A DNA stretch of 64,000 nt from Nitrosococcus halophilus Nc 4 (GCF_000024725.1 NC_013960.1:828261-892260); one strand, 5' to 3'; shown: positions 16,983-26,704, counted from the stretch's first letter. The notes: generated from the letters alone by a model not told the origin. Numbers and translations are program-made.

Positions 16983-19900
16983 GCTCCGCCTGACATTTGT
17001 TTCTGAACGAGTTCGTAATACATCCCTTTCCTGTTCACCAGTTCCTGATGTTGTCCTTGTTCGACAATAGCACCATTATAGAGGACCAAGATCTTATCGG
17101 CACGCATGATGGTGCTAAGCCGGTGAGCAATCACCACTGCCGTCCTCCCCCTAAGGATCTCTTGCATACTTTTTAAAATATTACTTTCGGATTGGGTATC
17201 TAACGCCGAGGTTGCCTCGTCAAAAATGAGCAAACGAGGATCATGGTAGAGGGCTCTGGCAATGCAGATACGCTGAATTTGCCCCCCAGAGAGGCCTACC
17301 CCCCGTTCCCCCACGATCTGTTCATATCCCAAGGGCATTTTGCTGATAAACCCATGGGCATCGGCCATTTTGGCCACTTCTTCGATCAGCCGGCGATCCG
17401 GGTTTTCGTCACCCGCTGAAATATTCTCGGCAATGGTGCCAGAAAACAGCAGATTGTTCTGCATCACATAACCGATTTGGGCTCGATAAGTCTCTTTATC
17501 GACTACCGCCATATCATAGTCGTCGACAAAAATATGGCCCTCTGTGGGGCTATAGAAGCCAACTAAAATCTTGGCAAGCGTTGTCTTCCCTGAGCCGCTA
17601 TGGCCGACAATGGCGATGAGTTCCCCCGCCTTGATTTCAAAGTTGAGGTTTTCAAGCACATAGGGTGTTTCATTACCCCCATAACGGAAATAAACATTTT
17701 CAAACCGGATATTGCCTTCTAAATCTGGAAGCACCACCCGTGAAGGTAAGTCTTGGGGCTTTTGTTCGGGCTCCATATCCAGGATGTCCCCCAGTCGTTC
17801 CATCGCCACACCGGCCTCATGAAGCCGATCCCAGAGCCCCACAAGCCCAAGCAATGGGGACATGACACTGCCCATCAAGGCATTGAAGGCAATCAATTGA
17901 CCGATGGTCAGTTCTTGGGCCAGGACAAGACTGGCGCCTACCCATAAAATAACTACTGTTGTGGCAGCATTTAAAAGTTGGCTGGCAAGGCCTACTAGAA
18001 TTTGAAACTGTTGGGCCCGATACTGGACCTCAAGGGAATGCGCATATTTCTTTTCCCATTTTAGGCGCATCGGCCGCTCAATTCCCATACCCTTGATGGT
18101 TTCTGCTCCCCCAATCGTTTCCATGAGAATTGCTTCCGACTCGGTAGAGGTAGCAAAGGCTTCACGGGCGTATCTTTTTAGTTTTGGCGTTACCGAAACG
18201 GTTAAAATCAATAATGGGATGACAAATCCAATAAGGATTAAGGTCATCTTGACATTATAGAAAAAGAGGACAGTGAAATAGATAAAAACCATCAATAGAT
18301 TAAGAACAGTGGTGATGGTCGATTCGGTTAAAAATGCCCGTATAGTTTGGTTCTCTTGGAAGCGTGCAAAGATATCACCGGTTTTACGTTTAAAGAAAAA
18401 AGAGATGGGCAGAGAAAGGGTATGCTTAAAAAATTCTGACATCATCGCAAAGTCCATTTTGCGTATCATAAAATTAGATAAAAAAGCACGCAGCATTGAT
18501 GTCAGCTGCATAAAAATATTGGTGATGACTAAACCTACAATGAGTAAATGGAGGAGATCAATGTTTTGATGTACCACTACCCGATCTAAAATATTTTGAA
18601 TAATAATGGGGGGAGCGACACCAAGGATTTGGATAATGAAGGTGGCCAAAAAAATATGGGCCAGCATTTTCTTATGGGGTTTGAGGTATCTAATGAAGCG
18701 AACCCAGGGTGAGCGAGTAGCTGCAGCCTGCACCAAGTCTGTGCCTGGCGTAAATAGTAGGCAGGTGCCACTCCAACCCTTTTCAAATTCCTCTACTGTG
18801 AATTTTCGGAAACCTACGGCAGGATCAGCAACCCAAACATGCTCATCGGAAATACCGTAGACAACGAAATAGTGATAACCTTCCCAATGGGCAATAAATG
18901 GCAGCTCAAAACCCAAGAGAGACTGGTAAGTACATTGCACTCCGCGAGTAGTAAAGCCAAGTGCTTCACCGACTCGAGCTATACTATCTAAAGTGGCGCC
19001 TTCAGTGGTGACGTTCGCCATCTCACGTAGTTTCCCCATTGTGATAGGGATGCCATAGTGTTTACAAATCATTGATAGGCAAGCTGCCCCGCAGTCCATC
19101 TCTTCGGCTTGTTCAACCAAGGGAAAACGCCGGATAATTTTTTCGCCCCGTCCTGGTTTTGAATGTAAATCAAGCATTAAAGGGCGCTTCCGGCGCTCGG
19201 CGAGTTTTCTTTGGCGGTGTAATTCCCGTTCGGTAAATTGAATCCGCTCCTCAAGTATTTCTCGGAGTTTGGGATTGCGCTCCAACATAAAGTGGGCAGC
19301 TTGTTCTGGGATGACTAATAAAGTCGTATCAGTATCAGCAACTACGGAAACGGGTTGTTCTTGTCGCAACAGGCAAGCTTTCTCGCCAAAAATATCTCCT
19401 TGGCGTAAGGTGGCAAGATGATACTCGGTACCATGTTCTTCCCGAAGGATACTTACTTCACCTTGGCGTACAACGTATAGTCGTCGATCTTTGCGGGAGT
19501 CTTGTTCGAGAATAATTTGCCCAGGCTCTACCCGTTTGATACCAACGCTGCGTACTAAATTCTCAATCTCGCTCTGATTAACCTTCTTCCGCAGGTCAAA
19601 AAGTTGGGAGATAAACCCTCCTGCGGAACGTATCGCCACATAACTGGCTATAAATTTTTGCGTATCCTTGCTCTTTTCTAAGAGGGGTAAGAATGCTTCA
19701 CGGGGTATAAATAAAATCTCTGTCTTTGCAGAGGCGCGCACCGAGGACTCATGCCGATATTCCCGAATAATCGCAATCTCGCCGAAAACATCCCCTTGTT
19801 TTCTCAGCCCCATGCTAATTTCCTTTCCTAACTGTTCGGTAAAAATGCGGACCATCCCGGACTTGACAATATAGAGACCACTGCTGGTGTCACCGACCTT

Positions 19901-20029
19901 GCAGACAGTATCGCCAAGATCAAAGAATTTTGTTTCGGCTTGCGCCGCTAATTCTTCTAGCTCCGAGCGGCTAAAGACAGAGAGAATTTCGACAGAAGAA
20001 AGGAACTCAACGAGGGCTTCGTTACTCAC
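16979..20029 (-). CDS. C39-peptidase ABC exporter with two cNMP-binding domains
   Basis: A 1016-residue fused inner-membrane exporter of the PCAT/HlyB type. Two cyclic-nucleotide-binding folds (about 15-130 and 150-265; GDVFGEIAII and GDIFGEKACL) precede a C39 peptidase (about 300-428) with Gln307, catalytic Cys313 in DCGAAC, His386 and Asp402 all present, so the peptidase should be active, unlike the degenerate domain of HlyB. Six TM helices (about 455-740) and a nucleotide-binding domain follow with Walker A GHSGSGKTT, signature LSGGQ and Walker B LLIFDEATS. The family cleaves double-glycine leaders while exporting the peptide. The cNMP domains lack an obvious proof of ligand binding. Similar cNMP-C39-ABC architectures are known in cyanobacterial exporters. 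The downstream activator gene overlaps its stop. Confidence 0.94.
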   Translation of the reverse strand: MSNEALVEFLSSVEILSVFSRSELEELAAQAETKFFDLGDTVCKVGDTSSGLYIVKSGMVRIFTEQLGKEISMGLRKQGDVFGEIAIIREYRHESSVRASAKTEILFIPREAFLPLLEKSKDTQKFIASYVAIRSAGGFISQLFDLRKKVNQSEIENLVRSVGIKRVEPGQIILEQDSRKDRRLYVVRQGEVSILREEHGTEYHLATLRQGDIFGEKACLLRQEQPVSVVADTDTTLLVIPEQAAHFMLERNPKLREILEERIQFTERELHRQRKLAERRKRPLMLDLHSKPGRGEKIIRRFPLVEQAEEMDCGAACLSMICKHYGIPITMGKLREMANVTTEGATLDSIARVGEALGFTTRGVQCTYQSLLGFELPFIAHWEGYHYFVVYGISDEHVWVADPAVGFRKFTVEEFEKGWSGTCLLFTPGTDLVQAAATRSPWVRFIRYLKPHKKMLAHIFLATFIIQILGVAPPIIIQNILDRVVVHQNIDLLHLLIVGLVITNIFMQLTSMLRAFLSNFMIRKMDFAMMSEFFKHTLSLPISFFFKRKTGDIFARFQENQTIRAFLTESTITTVLNLLMVFIYFTVLFFYNVKMTLILIGFVIPLLILTVSVTPKLKRYAREAFATSTESEAILMETIGGAETIKGMGIERPMRLKWEKKYAHSLEVQYRAQQFQILVGLASQLLNAATTVVILWVGASLVLAQELTIGQLIAFNALMGSVMSPLLGLVGLWDRLHEAGVAMERLGDILDMEPEQKPQDLPSRVVLPDLEGNIRFENVYFRYGGNETPYVLENLNFEIKAGELIAIVGHSGSGKTTLAKILVGFYSPTEGHIFVDDYDMAVVDKETYRAQIGYVMQNNLLFSGTIAENISAGDENPDRRLIEEVAKMADAHGFISKMPLGYEQIVGERGVGLSGGQIQRICIARALYHDPRLLIFDEATSALDTQSESNILKSMQEILRGRTAVVIAHRLSTIMRADKILVLYNGAIVEQGQHQELVNRKGMYYELVQKQMSGGA

Positions 20030-20057
20030 AAAAGGACTCCTTCTAGCCGTAGGCAGA

Positions 20058-20810
20058 TTATAATGCTTCTATTCGGTGTTCTTGAGCCTGAGTAGACAAC
20101 CAATCATCCACGACTAAACGACGTACCTCGGACTTCGTTTCTTCATCAAGTTTAGCTTCGTGTTTGGCGGTCACCTGAAAAATTTCAAAAAAAGAGCCAT
20201 CGCTGGATGCAAAGGGGCCAAGAGGTTCGCCAACAGGAGCGTTGAAAACTTTACTTTCAATATCCGTTTGCAATGAACCTCGCAGCACTTTGCCAACCAT
20301 GCCATGGTGGTCCCTGGTATCTGCGATAGAGTGCTCTTTTGCTAATTCTGGGAAAAGTTCCGGCTCCTCTTCGAGAAGGGAAAAAATCTCTTTTGCTTTA
20401 CCCTCAGAGTCAAGGACAATATGACCCAGTTCAATACTTTCAAATTTTGGCGAGTGCATCCGGAAGTATTCTTCTATGGCATCGTCACTACAGACTTTAG
20501 CCATGATCTTTTCTTGATAGAGGATCTCAATAATGAAGTTTTCAAAGTCATCTAAAGAAACGCCAATAGCATCAAGAAATTGGTTCATGTCTTTAGCCCG
20601 GTGCAGACCGTAGACACGCCGGAATTGATCGGCCCGCTCTTGGATCTCATCAGTCGTTAAGGAAACTCCTTGCCGTTTAGCGGCGTGGACCTTGAGCTTA
20701 TCTCTAACCATTTCCTCAATAAGCTCTTCAAATCGTCCAGTGAGTTTGAGTGTTTTTAGAAAAGCATCCGCAGTGATGACTTCGTCATCAATTCTTACGA
20801 TATCTTTCAT
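20058..20810 (-). CDS. parvulin-like (PpiC/SurA-type) protein without signal peptide
   Basis: A 250-residue putative peptidyl-prolyl isomerase or chaperone. The N-terminal about 110 residues are helical, like the SurA/trigger-type chaperone arm (QERADQFRRVYGLHRAKDMNQFL). The parvulin domain lies at about 125-215 (IELGHIVLDSEGKAKEIF ... GPFASSDGSFFEIFQV), but the usual GGDLG motif reads GMVGKV, so catalysis is uncertain. There is no signal peptide or TM, so it should act in the cytoplasm, where it could hold the cargo peptide unfolded for the exporter. It lies between the HlyD and ABC genes in the same operon, 28 bases ahead of the ABC gene. Confidence 0.85.
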   Translation of the reverse strand: MKDIVRIDDEVITADAFLKTLKLTGRFEELIEEMVRDKLKVHAAKRQGVSLTTDEIQERADQFRRVYGLHRAKDMNQFLDAIGVSLDDFENFIIEILYQEKIMAKVCSDDAIEEYFRMHSPKFESIELGHIVLDSEGKAKEIFSLLEEEPELFPELAKEHSIADTRDHHGMVGKVLRGSLQTDIESKVFNAPVGEPLGPFASSDGSFFEIFQVTAKHEAKLDEETKSEVRRLVVDDWLSTQAQEHRIEAL

Positions 20811-20891
20811 GGTGTGCCTCCATTTCTCTTGGAAACCCGGGGACTCAGTGTTATCAATACCCCAAATTAAAAAGTTCTTAAGTACTGTCTA

Positions 20892-22268
20892 TTAGCCCGC
20901 CACCTTCCGGAAAGGATCTAATGCTAAATCAATCAAACGTCGCTCCCGGACCACGATCTCTGCGGTGGCGGTCATTCCATACCGTAGGGGATAGTCAACA
21001 TCCTCGATAGAGAAATAAGTCTTCTCTAACCCTATGTGGCCTGTATACACGAGATTTTTATCTTGGGAGGAGGGTTTTGCTGCTGGCGAAATATACTCTA
21101 GTGTTCCATCAATCGCACCATAGCGTTGATAGGGGAAAGCGCTGAATTTGGCTTTCACAGGTAGTCCTTCTTCAAGAAACCCCCGATCTTGTTCTGGAAT
21201 CTCAATTTTCAGGATGGCTCTCGACTCTTCAGGGGCAATGGCGCCTAGGGGGGTATTGGCTTGGACTTTGTCTCCGATTTGTGTGTAGGTGACTTCAGTG
21301 ATGACACCGGAAACCGGCGCCAGAATACGTAGAAAATTATCTTCGTCAATGTTTTCAAATTTAATCCGCGAGGCTGCTTCTGCAGCCAAGCGAGCGCCGC
21401 GAAGCTTTATGAGTAGTCGGTTTTCCTCTCGCTTGATATCATCTAGTAGGGCCTCATATTCGATTCGAAGTTTAATGAGTTCTTGATCGCTTCCTTCTAA
21501 TTCCGATTTGGCTTGTGAATACTCATTGCTCAACTCATAATCTAGTTTTCCAAACTGCGCTTTAGCGACCCGATAATTGGTTGCAGCGGAAAGATAATCA
21601 CTTTTCTTTTCTTCGACCTGATTTTTTGAAACGCCTCCCCCCCCGGGATTATTGAATAGTCGCTTATATTTTTCCCATTCCCGTTTGGCGATTTCCAGTT
21701 GCCTTGCTGCTTTATCAAGTGTTCCTCGCGCTTCTTCTAGTCTTGCTTTTTGGGCCTCAGCCAATTTCCTTAGGCCTTCCGATACCCGTTTTTGATGGCG
21801 TTCTTCAGCAATAGCAATTTGTTTCTTAAGGGCTTCGGCTTGACGCATGCGTAGATTTTTTCGTTCGGGCCATGCCTTGTATTCCCGCTCTATTTCTGCA
21901 AGTTTGAGTTCCGCATCCAGGGCGTTTGTCGCGGCCTCAATGGCTCCCCGTGCGTTAAGGCGGGCGAGGACATCGCCTTTGAGTACGGGTTGTCCCTCAG
22001 CCATATAAATATCAACGATTTCACCACCAATAGGAGCATAAAATCGGCGTGCTTCAGAGTCGGGACTTAGGGAACCATGGGTAGTGACGATCACATCTGC
22101 TCGCCCCACAAAAGACCAGATGATACCGGCAAGCAGCAGTGCGACCAAAACACCGATGGTGGCTCCCATGAGACGCGAAGGCTCAGAGGTCAGTATGGCA
22201 ATACCCTCGGTACTATGTTCTCCTAGAGCCTCAGGAAAGCTTTTATAGCTGCGTTCTTTTGAACTCAT
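20892..22268 (-). CDS. HlyD-family type I secretion adaptor
   Basis: The periplasmic adaptor of the C39 exporter. The ATG at 22268 is preferred because AGAGGCG lies just upstream; the longer frame begins with TTG. The protein (about 458 residues) has one TM near its N-terminus (MGATIGVLVALLLAGIIW), a lipoyl half (APIGGEIVDIYMAEGQPVLKGD), an exceptionally long coiled-coil hairpin (about 100-310), the second lipoyl half (APVSGVITEVTYTQIGD) and a C-terminal beta domain ending in FRKVAG. It should connect the ABC exporter to the NodT/TolC-type channel encoded at the head of the operon. Confidence 0.93.
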   Translation of the reverse strand: MSSKERSYKSFPEALGEHSTEGIAILTSEPSRLMGATIGVLVALLLAGIIWSFVGRADVIVTTHGSLSPDSEARRFYAPIGGEIVDIYMAEGQPVLKGDVLARLNARGAIEAATNALDAELKLAEIEREYKAWPERKNLRMRQAEALKKQIAIAEERHQKRVSEGLRKLAEAQKARLEEARGTLDKAARQLEIAKREWEKYKRLFNNPGGGGVSKNQVEEKKSDYLSAATNYRVAKAQFGKLDYELSNEYSQAKSELEGSDQELIKLRIEYEALLDDIKREENRLLIKLRGARLAAEAASRIKFENIDEDNFLRILAPVSGVITEVTYTQIGDKVQANTPLGAIAPEESRAILKIEIPEQDRGFLEEGLPVKAKFSAFPYQRYGAIDGTLEYISPAAKPSSQDKNLVYTGHIGLEKTYFSIEDVDYPLRYGMTATAEIVVRERRLIDLALDPFRKVAG

Positions 22269-22342
22269 AGTCGCCTCTGATGGTAGCTTTATGTTCTCAA
22301 TGAAGGGTTGCAACGGTAATGATAGCTTTGTGGCGCATTATC

Positions 22343-24841
22343 CTATTTATTACTATAAGAAGGTTCCACAATAAGCTTGAGTTTGGCCTCTAGCAAGGCA
22401 TGGTCTAATACCATGCTTAATTCCCTTAATGATTGCCGTTGTAATCTAATTTCTCGGATAATTTTCTGGTAGAGGGCTTTGTCCTCAGCAGGGAAATCAA
22501 GCTGTATTAGGTTATAAGTATGCATGACTTCGGCTAAATGGTTATGAGCCTGGGTTAACAGGCGAGACCGGATTCTGAAAGCATCCGAGATAGTAGTTTC
22601 GAGTCGATGAATGCCCTGAATTCTCCCTTCCTCCAGGTAAGTTGACCACTGCTTTTGGGCTTTGGCTATTGTTTGTTGCGCTTTAGCCAGAGCTTTCTCC
22701 TTATGGTATTGAAAGTCATCGGCAAGAAGACGTGAAAAATAGACGTCTTCCTCAGGATCCAGAGAATTATAGAAGGTAAATAAACGCTCTCTATAATTAT
22801 CGCTCTCCTGTGCCTCTTTTAAGGCAAGAAAATTACGAAGGATTTGTGTATTCCGTTGTAGCTTTTGGGCGGCTAATTCTGCCCATTCCCCTTGATTTAA
22901 GTTTTTTAGCAATGATAATGACTGCCGTATTTGCCCTGATTGCCAAGCTTCAGACGCCTGTTGAAACTGTTCATTGATTTTGGGAGGTGGCATGACGGCA
23001 GCTTGCAACTTAGCTAACTTTTCTTTGAATGGGGGGGTAGTGAGGGCTAGCATTGTCATCTTTTTGGAAAGCCGGATCGGGTTGGTGTTGCCGATGTCCG
23101 CTTGGATCATGAGGTACTTTTCTAGATCAGATTGCAGGTTTTCAATACCGGCGATGTGAGGATATTTATCAGAAAACTCCCTCAAGATGGATTTAAGCTC
23201 TTTTGCCTTATTAGAATCAAGCTTTTCTTTTATGGTGGCCTTTAGTTTCTCGAGTGCGGTAAGATAAGTTGCTTTCTCGTTTTGTAGGGTTCGTAGAGAG
23301 CTAAAGGTTTGGTTGTATAGGGATTCAAATTCAGGAACTAGAGTGAGAATATGGGTCATTAAACGACGGTTGCTTGTCCGCTCGGCATCCCACCGCTCAA
23401 TTAAGGCATTGATTGAGTCTTCATGTTTATAAATGATAATCGGTGTATCGAGGCCGCCACGTTTATAAATAAATTCTTCCATATCGACGATCCAGTCTAA
23501 TAGCTTCAGCATAGATAGGAGATCGCTATTAAATTGGTTTTGATACTGAGCCTGCTTTAATATTTCATTGGCATTTGCAAAGGTATGCTTGTCAAGTTGC
23601 GCTATCCAGTCAGGCATTATGGACTTTAGCAGGCTTTCTGTTGCCAGATTTTTGATTTCCTTATTCTCTGGATGTTTTTCTAAGTATTCGTTGGCTAGAG
23701 AGACCGCTTTTCCATAGTGGCCCTGCTCGACCAGTTCTTCAATCTTTTGTTGCTGGTCACTGGTCAGGTAAGTGCCCAATGCCAGAATAAGCACCCCAGT
23801 GCCGGTTGCTAAAATGATGCGAAATCGCTTTTGTTTTTTGGGGTCTCTTTCTGAAAACTCATTATGTATTTCTGAAAGAAAGATTTTTGCCTTCCTAAAC
23901 CATCGTGGAGTAGCGCTTTTTGACGGCTGGGATTGGGCAGAAGGTTGGGGAGACTGGGCACTAGCAGAACTGTTCTCTTCACCCTTTTCAGGTTGATTGC
24001 TAGCTTTTTCCTCGTCAATGCAAAAAATATCTAAAAAAGAAGTTGCGGAGGCTACAAAGGTTGTTTTTGCTGATTCTGGATGGACCTGATCGATCTTGTT
24101 TGTAGAATATGAGATTGGATCGGATGTTTTGAGATCCTGATCCTCAGCGCCTTCCAGGGCCACAGTGTAAACAAAATGATTTCCACCAAAAGCGATTGTA
24201 TCGCCATTTTTAAGGCGTTTGGCATGTTCATCTAGGCGGTTGCCTGAGACAAAGGTTCCGTTAGTGCTTCCTAGGTCTTCAACGTAGAGATCACCCTCTT
24301 TTAAAAAGAAATGGGCGTGACGCCGAGAGAGGAAATTCACTTCTTGTGGATATTGATCCTTGTATCGCAGAAAAGCCTCATTGGTTTTGCCAACCAAAAA
24401 TGGCAACTGGGAAACCACAATGGGATCAAGGCTAATATCTGTCCGTTGTGGCACAAGAGTGAGGCGAATCGAAGGGGTTGTGGATTCGGGTGCAGCATGG
24501 GGAGAGTCATATTGGACTATATCCGCCTGATAAGTCAGTATTCCTGCAAAACATACTTGGTCACCAGCATGAAGTTCTATGGGCGTGTTGCAAATAGGGT
24601 TACCATTGATAGTGGTCCCATTTTGAGATCCAAGATCAGCAAGATAAACCCTATTATTTTCTTTAAAAATTCGCGCATGGCGTCGGGAAAGCGCGGTAAC
24701 CAAATCCCGTGGGTAGGATGAAAAAGGCGCCTCATTACGGCCAATAGGAAACAAGGATTCTTCCACAAGAATTTTGCCTAGCTCGGGATGAGACAAAGGC
24801 TTGAGTGCAATATTTAATTTTTTTTCGGCGACAGCATACAT
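22343..24841 (-). CDS. double-FHA, single-TM protein with large periplasmic helical domain
   Basis: An 832-residue inner-membrane protein, product not recognised beyond its domains. Two FHA domains stand at the N-terminus: FHA1 about 8-108 (GRN at 34-36, SRRH at 52-55, NG at 74-75) and FHA2 about 125-228 (SRRH at 172-175, NG at 194-195; the GR arginine is a Lys here). A Ser/Gln/Pro linker follows, then one TM at about 341-359, then about 470 residues of predicted helices with TPR-like pairs (EELVEQGHYGKAVSLANEYLEKHPENKEI). FHA domains bind phosphothreonine, so the cytoplasmic half may read the kinase signal and the outer half may touch the adaptor. It lies between the outer-membrane channel gene and the HlyD gene, so it is likely part of the secretion apparatus. 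Confidence 0.87.
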   Translation of the reverse strand: MYAVAEKKLNIALKPLSHPELGKILVEESLFPIGRNEAPFSSYPRDLVTALSRRHARIFKENNRVYLADLGSQNGTTINGNPICNTPIELHAGDQVCFAGILTYQADIVQYDSPHAAPESTTPSIRLTLVPQRTDISLDPIVVSQLPFLVGKTNEAFLRYKDQYPQEVNFLSRRHAHFFLKEGDLYVEDLGSTNGTFVSGNRLDEHAKRLKNGDTIAFGGNHFVYTVALEGAEDQDLKTSDPISYSTNKIDQVHPESAKTTFVASATSFLDIFCIDEEKASNQPEKGEENSSASAQSPQPSAQSQPSKSATPRWFRKAKIFLSEIHNEFSERDPKKQKRFRIILATGTGVLILALGTYLTSDQQQKIEELVEQGHYGKAVSLANEYLEKHPENKEIKNLATESLLKSIMPDWIAQLDKHTFANANEILKQAQYQNQFNSDLLSMLKLLDWIVDMEEFIYKRGGLDTPIIIYKHEDSINALIERWDAERTSNRRLMTHILTLVPEFESLYNQTFSSLRTLQNEKATYLTALEKLKATIKEKLDSNKAKELKSILREFSDKYPHIAGIENLQSDLEKYLMIQADIGNTNPIRLSKKMTMLALTTPPFKEKLAKLQAAVMPPPKINEQFQQASEAWQSGQIRQSLSLLKNLNQGEWAELAAQKLQRNTQILRNFLALKEAQESDNYRERLFTFYNSLDPEEDVYFSRLLADDFQYHKEKALAKAQQTIAKAQKQWSTYLEEGRIQGIHRLETTISDAFRIRSRLLTQAHNHLAEVMHTYNLIQLDFPAEDKALYQKIIREIRLQRQSLRELSMVLDHALLEAKLKLIVEPSYSNK

Positions 24842-24882
24842 AGGTCATTGACTATAAAAATGATTGTAATGAGGACTTCACC

Positions 24883-26367
24883 TTATTGGAGGGATTGCTG
24901 AATATCCGTCTCTGGCCAACCACCTCCCAGTGCTTTATATAGTGTGACAGTACTGGAGAGAATTTGTTGATAATTGCTGAGCATGGCCAGTTCTGCCGCC
25001 AGCAAGGAGCGTTGGATCTCAAAGACCTGCAGTTGAGAGATTAAGCCTTCCTCTAATTGGGCCTGAATCTGATCCGAGACAATTCTCAGATCAATGATTT
25101 GTTGCTCCAGTTCTTTTTTCTGCTCTTTCCGGCTTGCCAAATTGGTGAGTGCATTTTCAACCTCTTCAAAGGCCTGGAATACGGTGCGACGATATTCCTC
25201 TGCAGCCACTTTGGCTTCAGCCTCGCTCACTTTGATTCGCGCATTAATATTGGGGTCAAAAATGGGGAAATTGATGGATGGCATGATTCCAAAAGTCCAC
25301 ATTTTCATTAAATCAGTCAACTCAAAGCTAGCGGTGCCCCCTCTGGCCGTCAGTGTGATGGAAGGAAGCTTAGCTAGCTTTGCCTGACCAGAGAGTTCAT
25401 GTGCCTGAAGAATGCGGTATTCTGCAGCGATGACATCGGGCCGCCGCGATAAGAGGTCTGCCGGTAAACCCGAGGGTACGCCAATGATGTCCACGCTGTC
25501 CTGCAGATAACTACGGGGCACTTGCAGTTCACCGGCGGGAATCCCAAGCAATGTGGCTAGAGCATTTTCAGTGACGGTACGTAAGCGATTGAGTTCCAAT
25601 AAACCCGTTTTCAGTCGGCTAATTTCTGCTTTCTGTTGCAATATCTGGGTTTCGGGAATGAGCCCTTCTTGGTGCATGGACTCATAGATAGCTAAGATTT
25701 CCTCATTCTGGTTCAAGTAGGCTTGCTGTCGCTGGATTTGTTCATCGAATTGGCGAATTTGGAAATAGGAGGTGGCGACATTGGAGACTAACGTTAAATA
25801 TCCTGCTCGCCAATCCGCCTCAGTGGCTTTATAAGCAGCCGTTTGTGCCTTAACCCCCTTTTTAAATTTGCCCCAGATATCCAGTTCCCAGTTCAGCGCG
25901 CTGGCGGCGTTGTACTGGGTGGTTGAAGATTGCCCGGTAACCTTCTGGGTGTTTATTCCAAACCCTAAATTGACGGTGGGTAGTGCTCCCGCTCTTGCTT
26001 GCTCGATGGCCACTTCTGCAACCTCGCTGCGGGCAGCTAATATTTTAAGATCAATACCTTGGGCAATCGCTTTTTCAATCAGGCTGTTAAGGTAGGGGTC
26101 ACCGAAAGCGGTCCACCAATCCAAGCGGATTGTTTCTGCTGTAGAGCTTCCCCGCGACCATTCCTTTTTAACGGGAAGTTCCGGACGTTGGTAGGCTGGG
26201 CCGCCCAAATTGGCGCAAGAGGGCAAAATAACTAAACCCATGCCGGCAATCAGCCATAGCAATATAGAATTAAGCACACCATTTCGGTGCTCTGAATAAC
26301 CGCGGGGGAAGAAGCGATAAATCACTGGTTTTTGGGTTGGGGCCCGCATTTCTTTACACTCCCGCAT
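24883..26367 (-). CDS. NodT/TolC-type outer-membrane factor lipoprotein
   Basis: The outer-membrane channel and first gene of the export operon. The start at 26367 is preferred (AGGGGGA 7 bases upstream) over the longer frame from 26448; an ATG at 26349 is also possible. The signal core LLWLIAGMGLVIL ends in PSC, a lipobox. Two OEP repeats follow with NodT-family features such as RLDWWTAFGDPYLNSLI, ALPTVNLGFG and GVPSGLPADLLSRRPDVIAAEYRI. Length about 494 residues, usual for the family. NodT-type factors more often pair with RND pumps, but its operon here is a type I exporter. Confidence 0.93.
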   Translation of the reverse strand: MRECKEMRAPTQKPVIYRFFPRGYSEHRNGVLNSILLWLIAGMGLVILPSCANLGGPAYQRPELPVKKEWSRGSSTAETIRLDWWTAFGDPYLNSLIEKAIAQGIDLKILAARSEVAEVAIEQARAGALPTVNLGFGINTQKVTGQSSTTQYNAASALNWELDIWGKFKKGVKAQTAAYKATEADWRAGYLTLVSNVATSYFQIRQFDEQIQRQQAYLNQNEEILAIYESMHQEGLIPETQILQQKAEISRLKTGLLELNRLRTVTENALATLLGIPAGELQVPRSYLQDSVDIIGVPSGLPADLLSRRPDVIAAEYRILQAHELSGQAKLAKLPSITLTARGGTASFELTDLMKMWTFGIMPSINFPIFDPNINARIKVSEAEAKVAAEEYRRTVFQAFEEVENALTNLASRKEQKKELEQQIIDLRIVSDQIQAQLEEGLISQLQVFEIQRSLLAAELAMLSNYQQILSSTVTLYKALGGGWPETDIQQSLQ

Positions 26368-26578
26368 AGGGACATCCCCCTGTCTAGGGGGGGTATCCTT
26401 GCGACTAAGGCAGCCATATCGCCACCGTAAGTTAAAAGTATAATACATCAGCTAATCAAGGAATTAACTTAAACAAAAAGTAAAATTTTTAGCTAGCCGT
26501 ACTGCTTATGGTAGTTGACCGCTTGCTTTGTTTGAGACTCATAACATCATTGGGCCTGTAACTTGCTCTTAAGTACAT

Positions 26579-26596
26579 ATGCAGAATTCATTCCAA
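26579..26596 (-). promoter_or_regulatory. sigma-54 promoter candidate for the export operon
   Basis: On the minus strand the site reads TTGG-N9-TGCAT with GG and GC ten bases apart (GC at 26582-26581). It lies about 214 bases ahead of the outer-membrane factor start, and has palindromes upstream that could be activator sites. It shares its fixed bases with the sites at 10021 and 14711. Confidence 0.6.
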
Positions 26597-26704
26597 TAGA
26601 ATTTAAGTCGGGAAAAGAGAAGGAGATAGGGGGTGAAGAAGGGGGCCGGGGCGATATTTCCCTTTCCCCTATAAGGCCCCATGCTGCTCTAGGAGCAATA
26701 TGAA

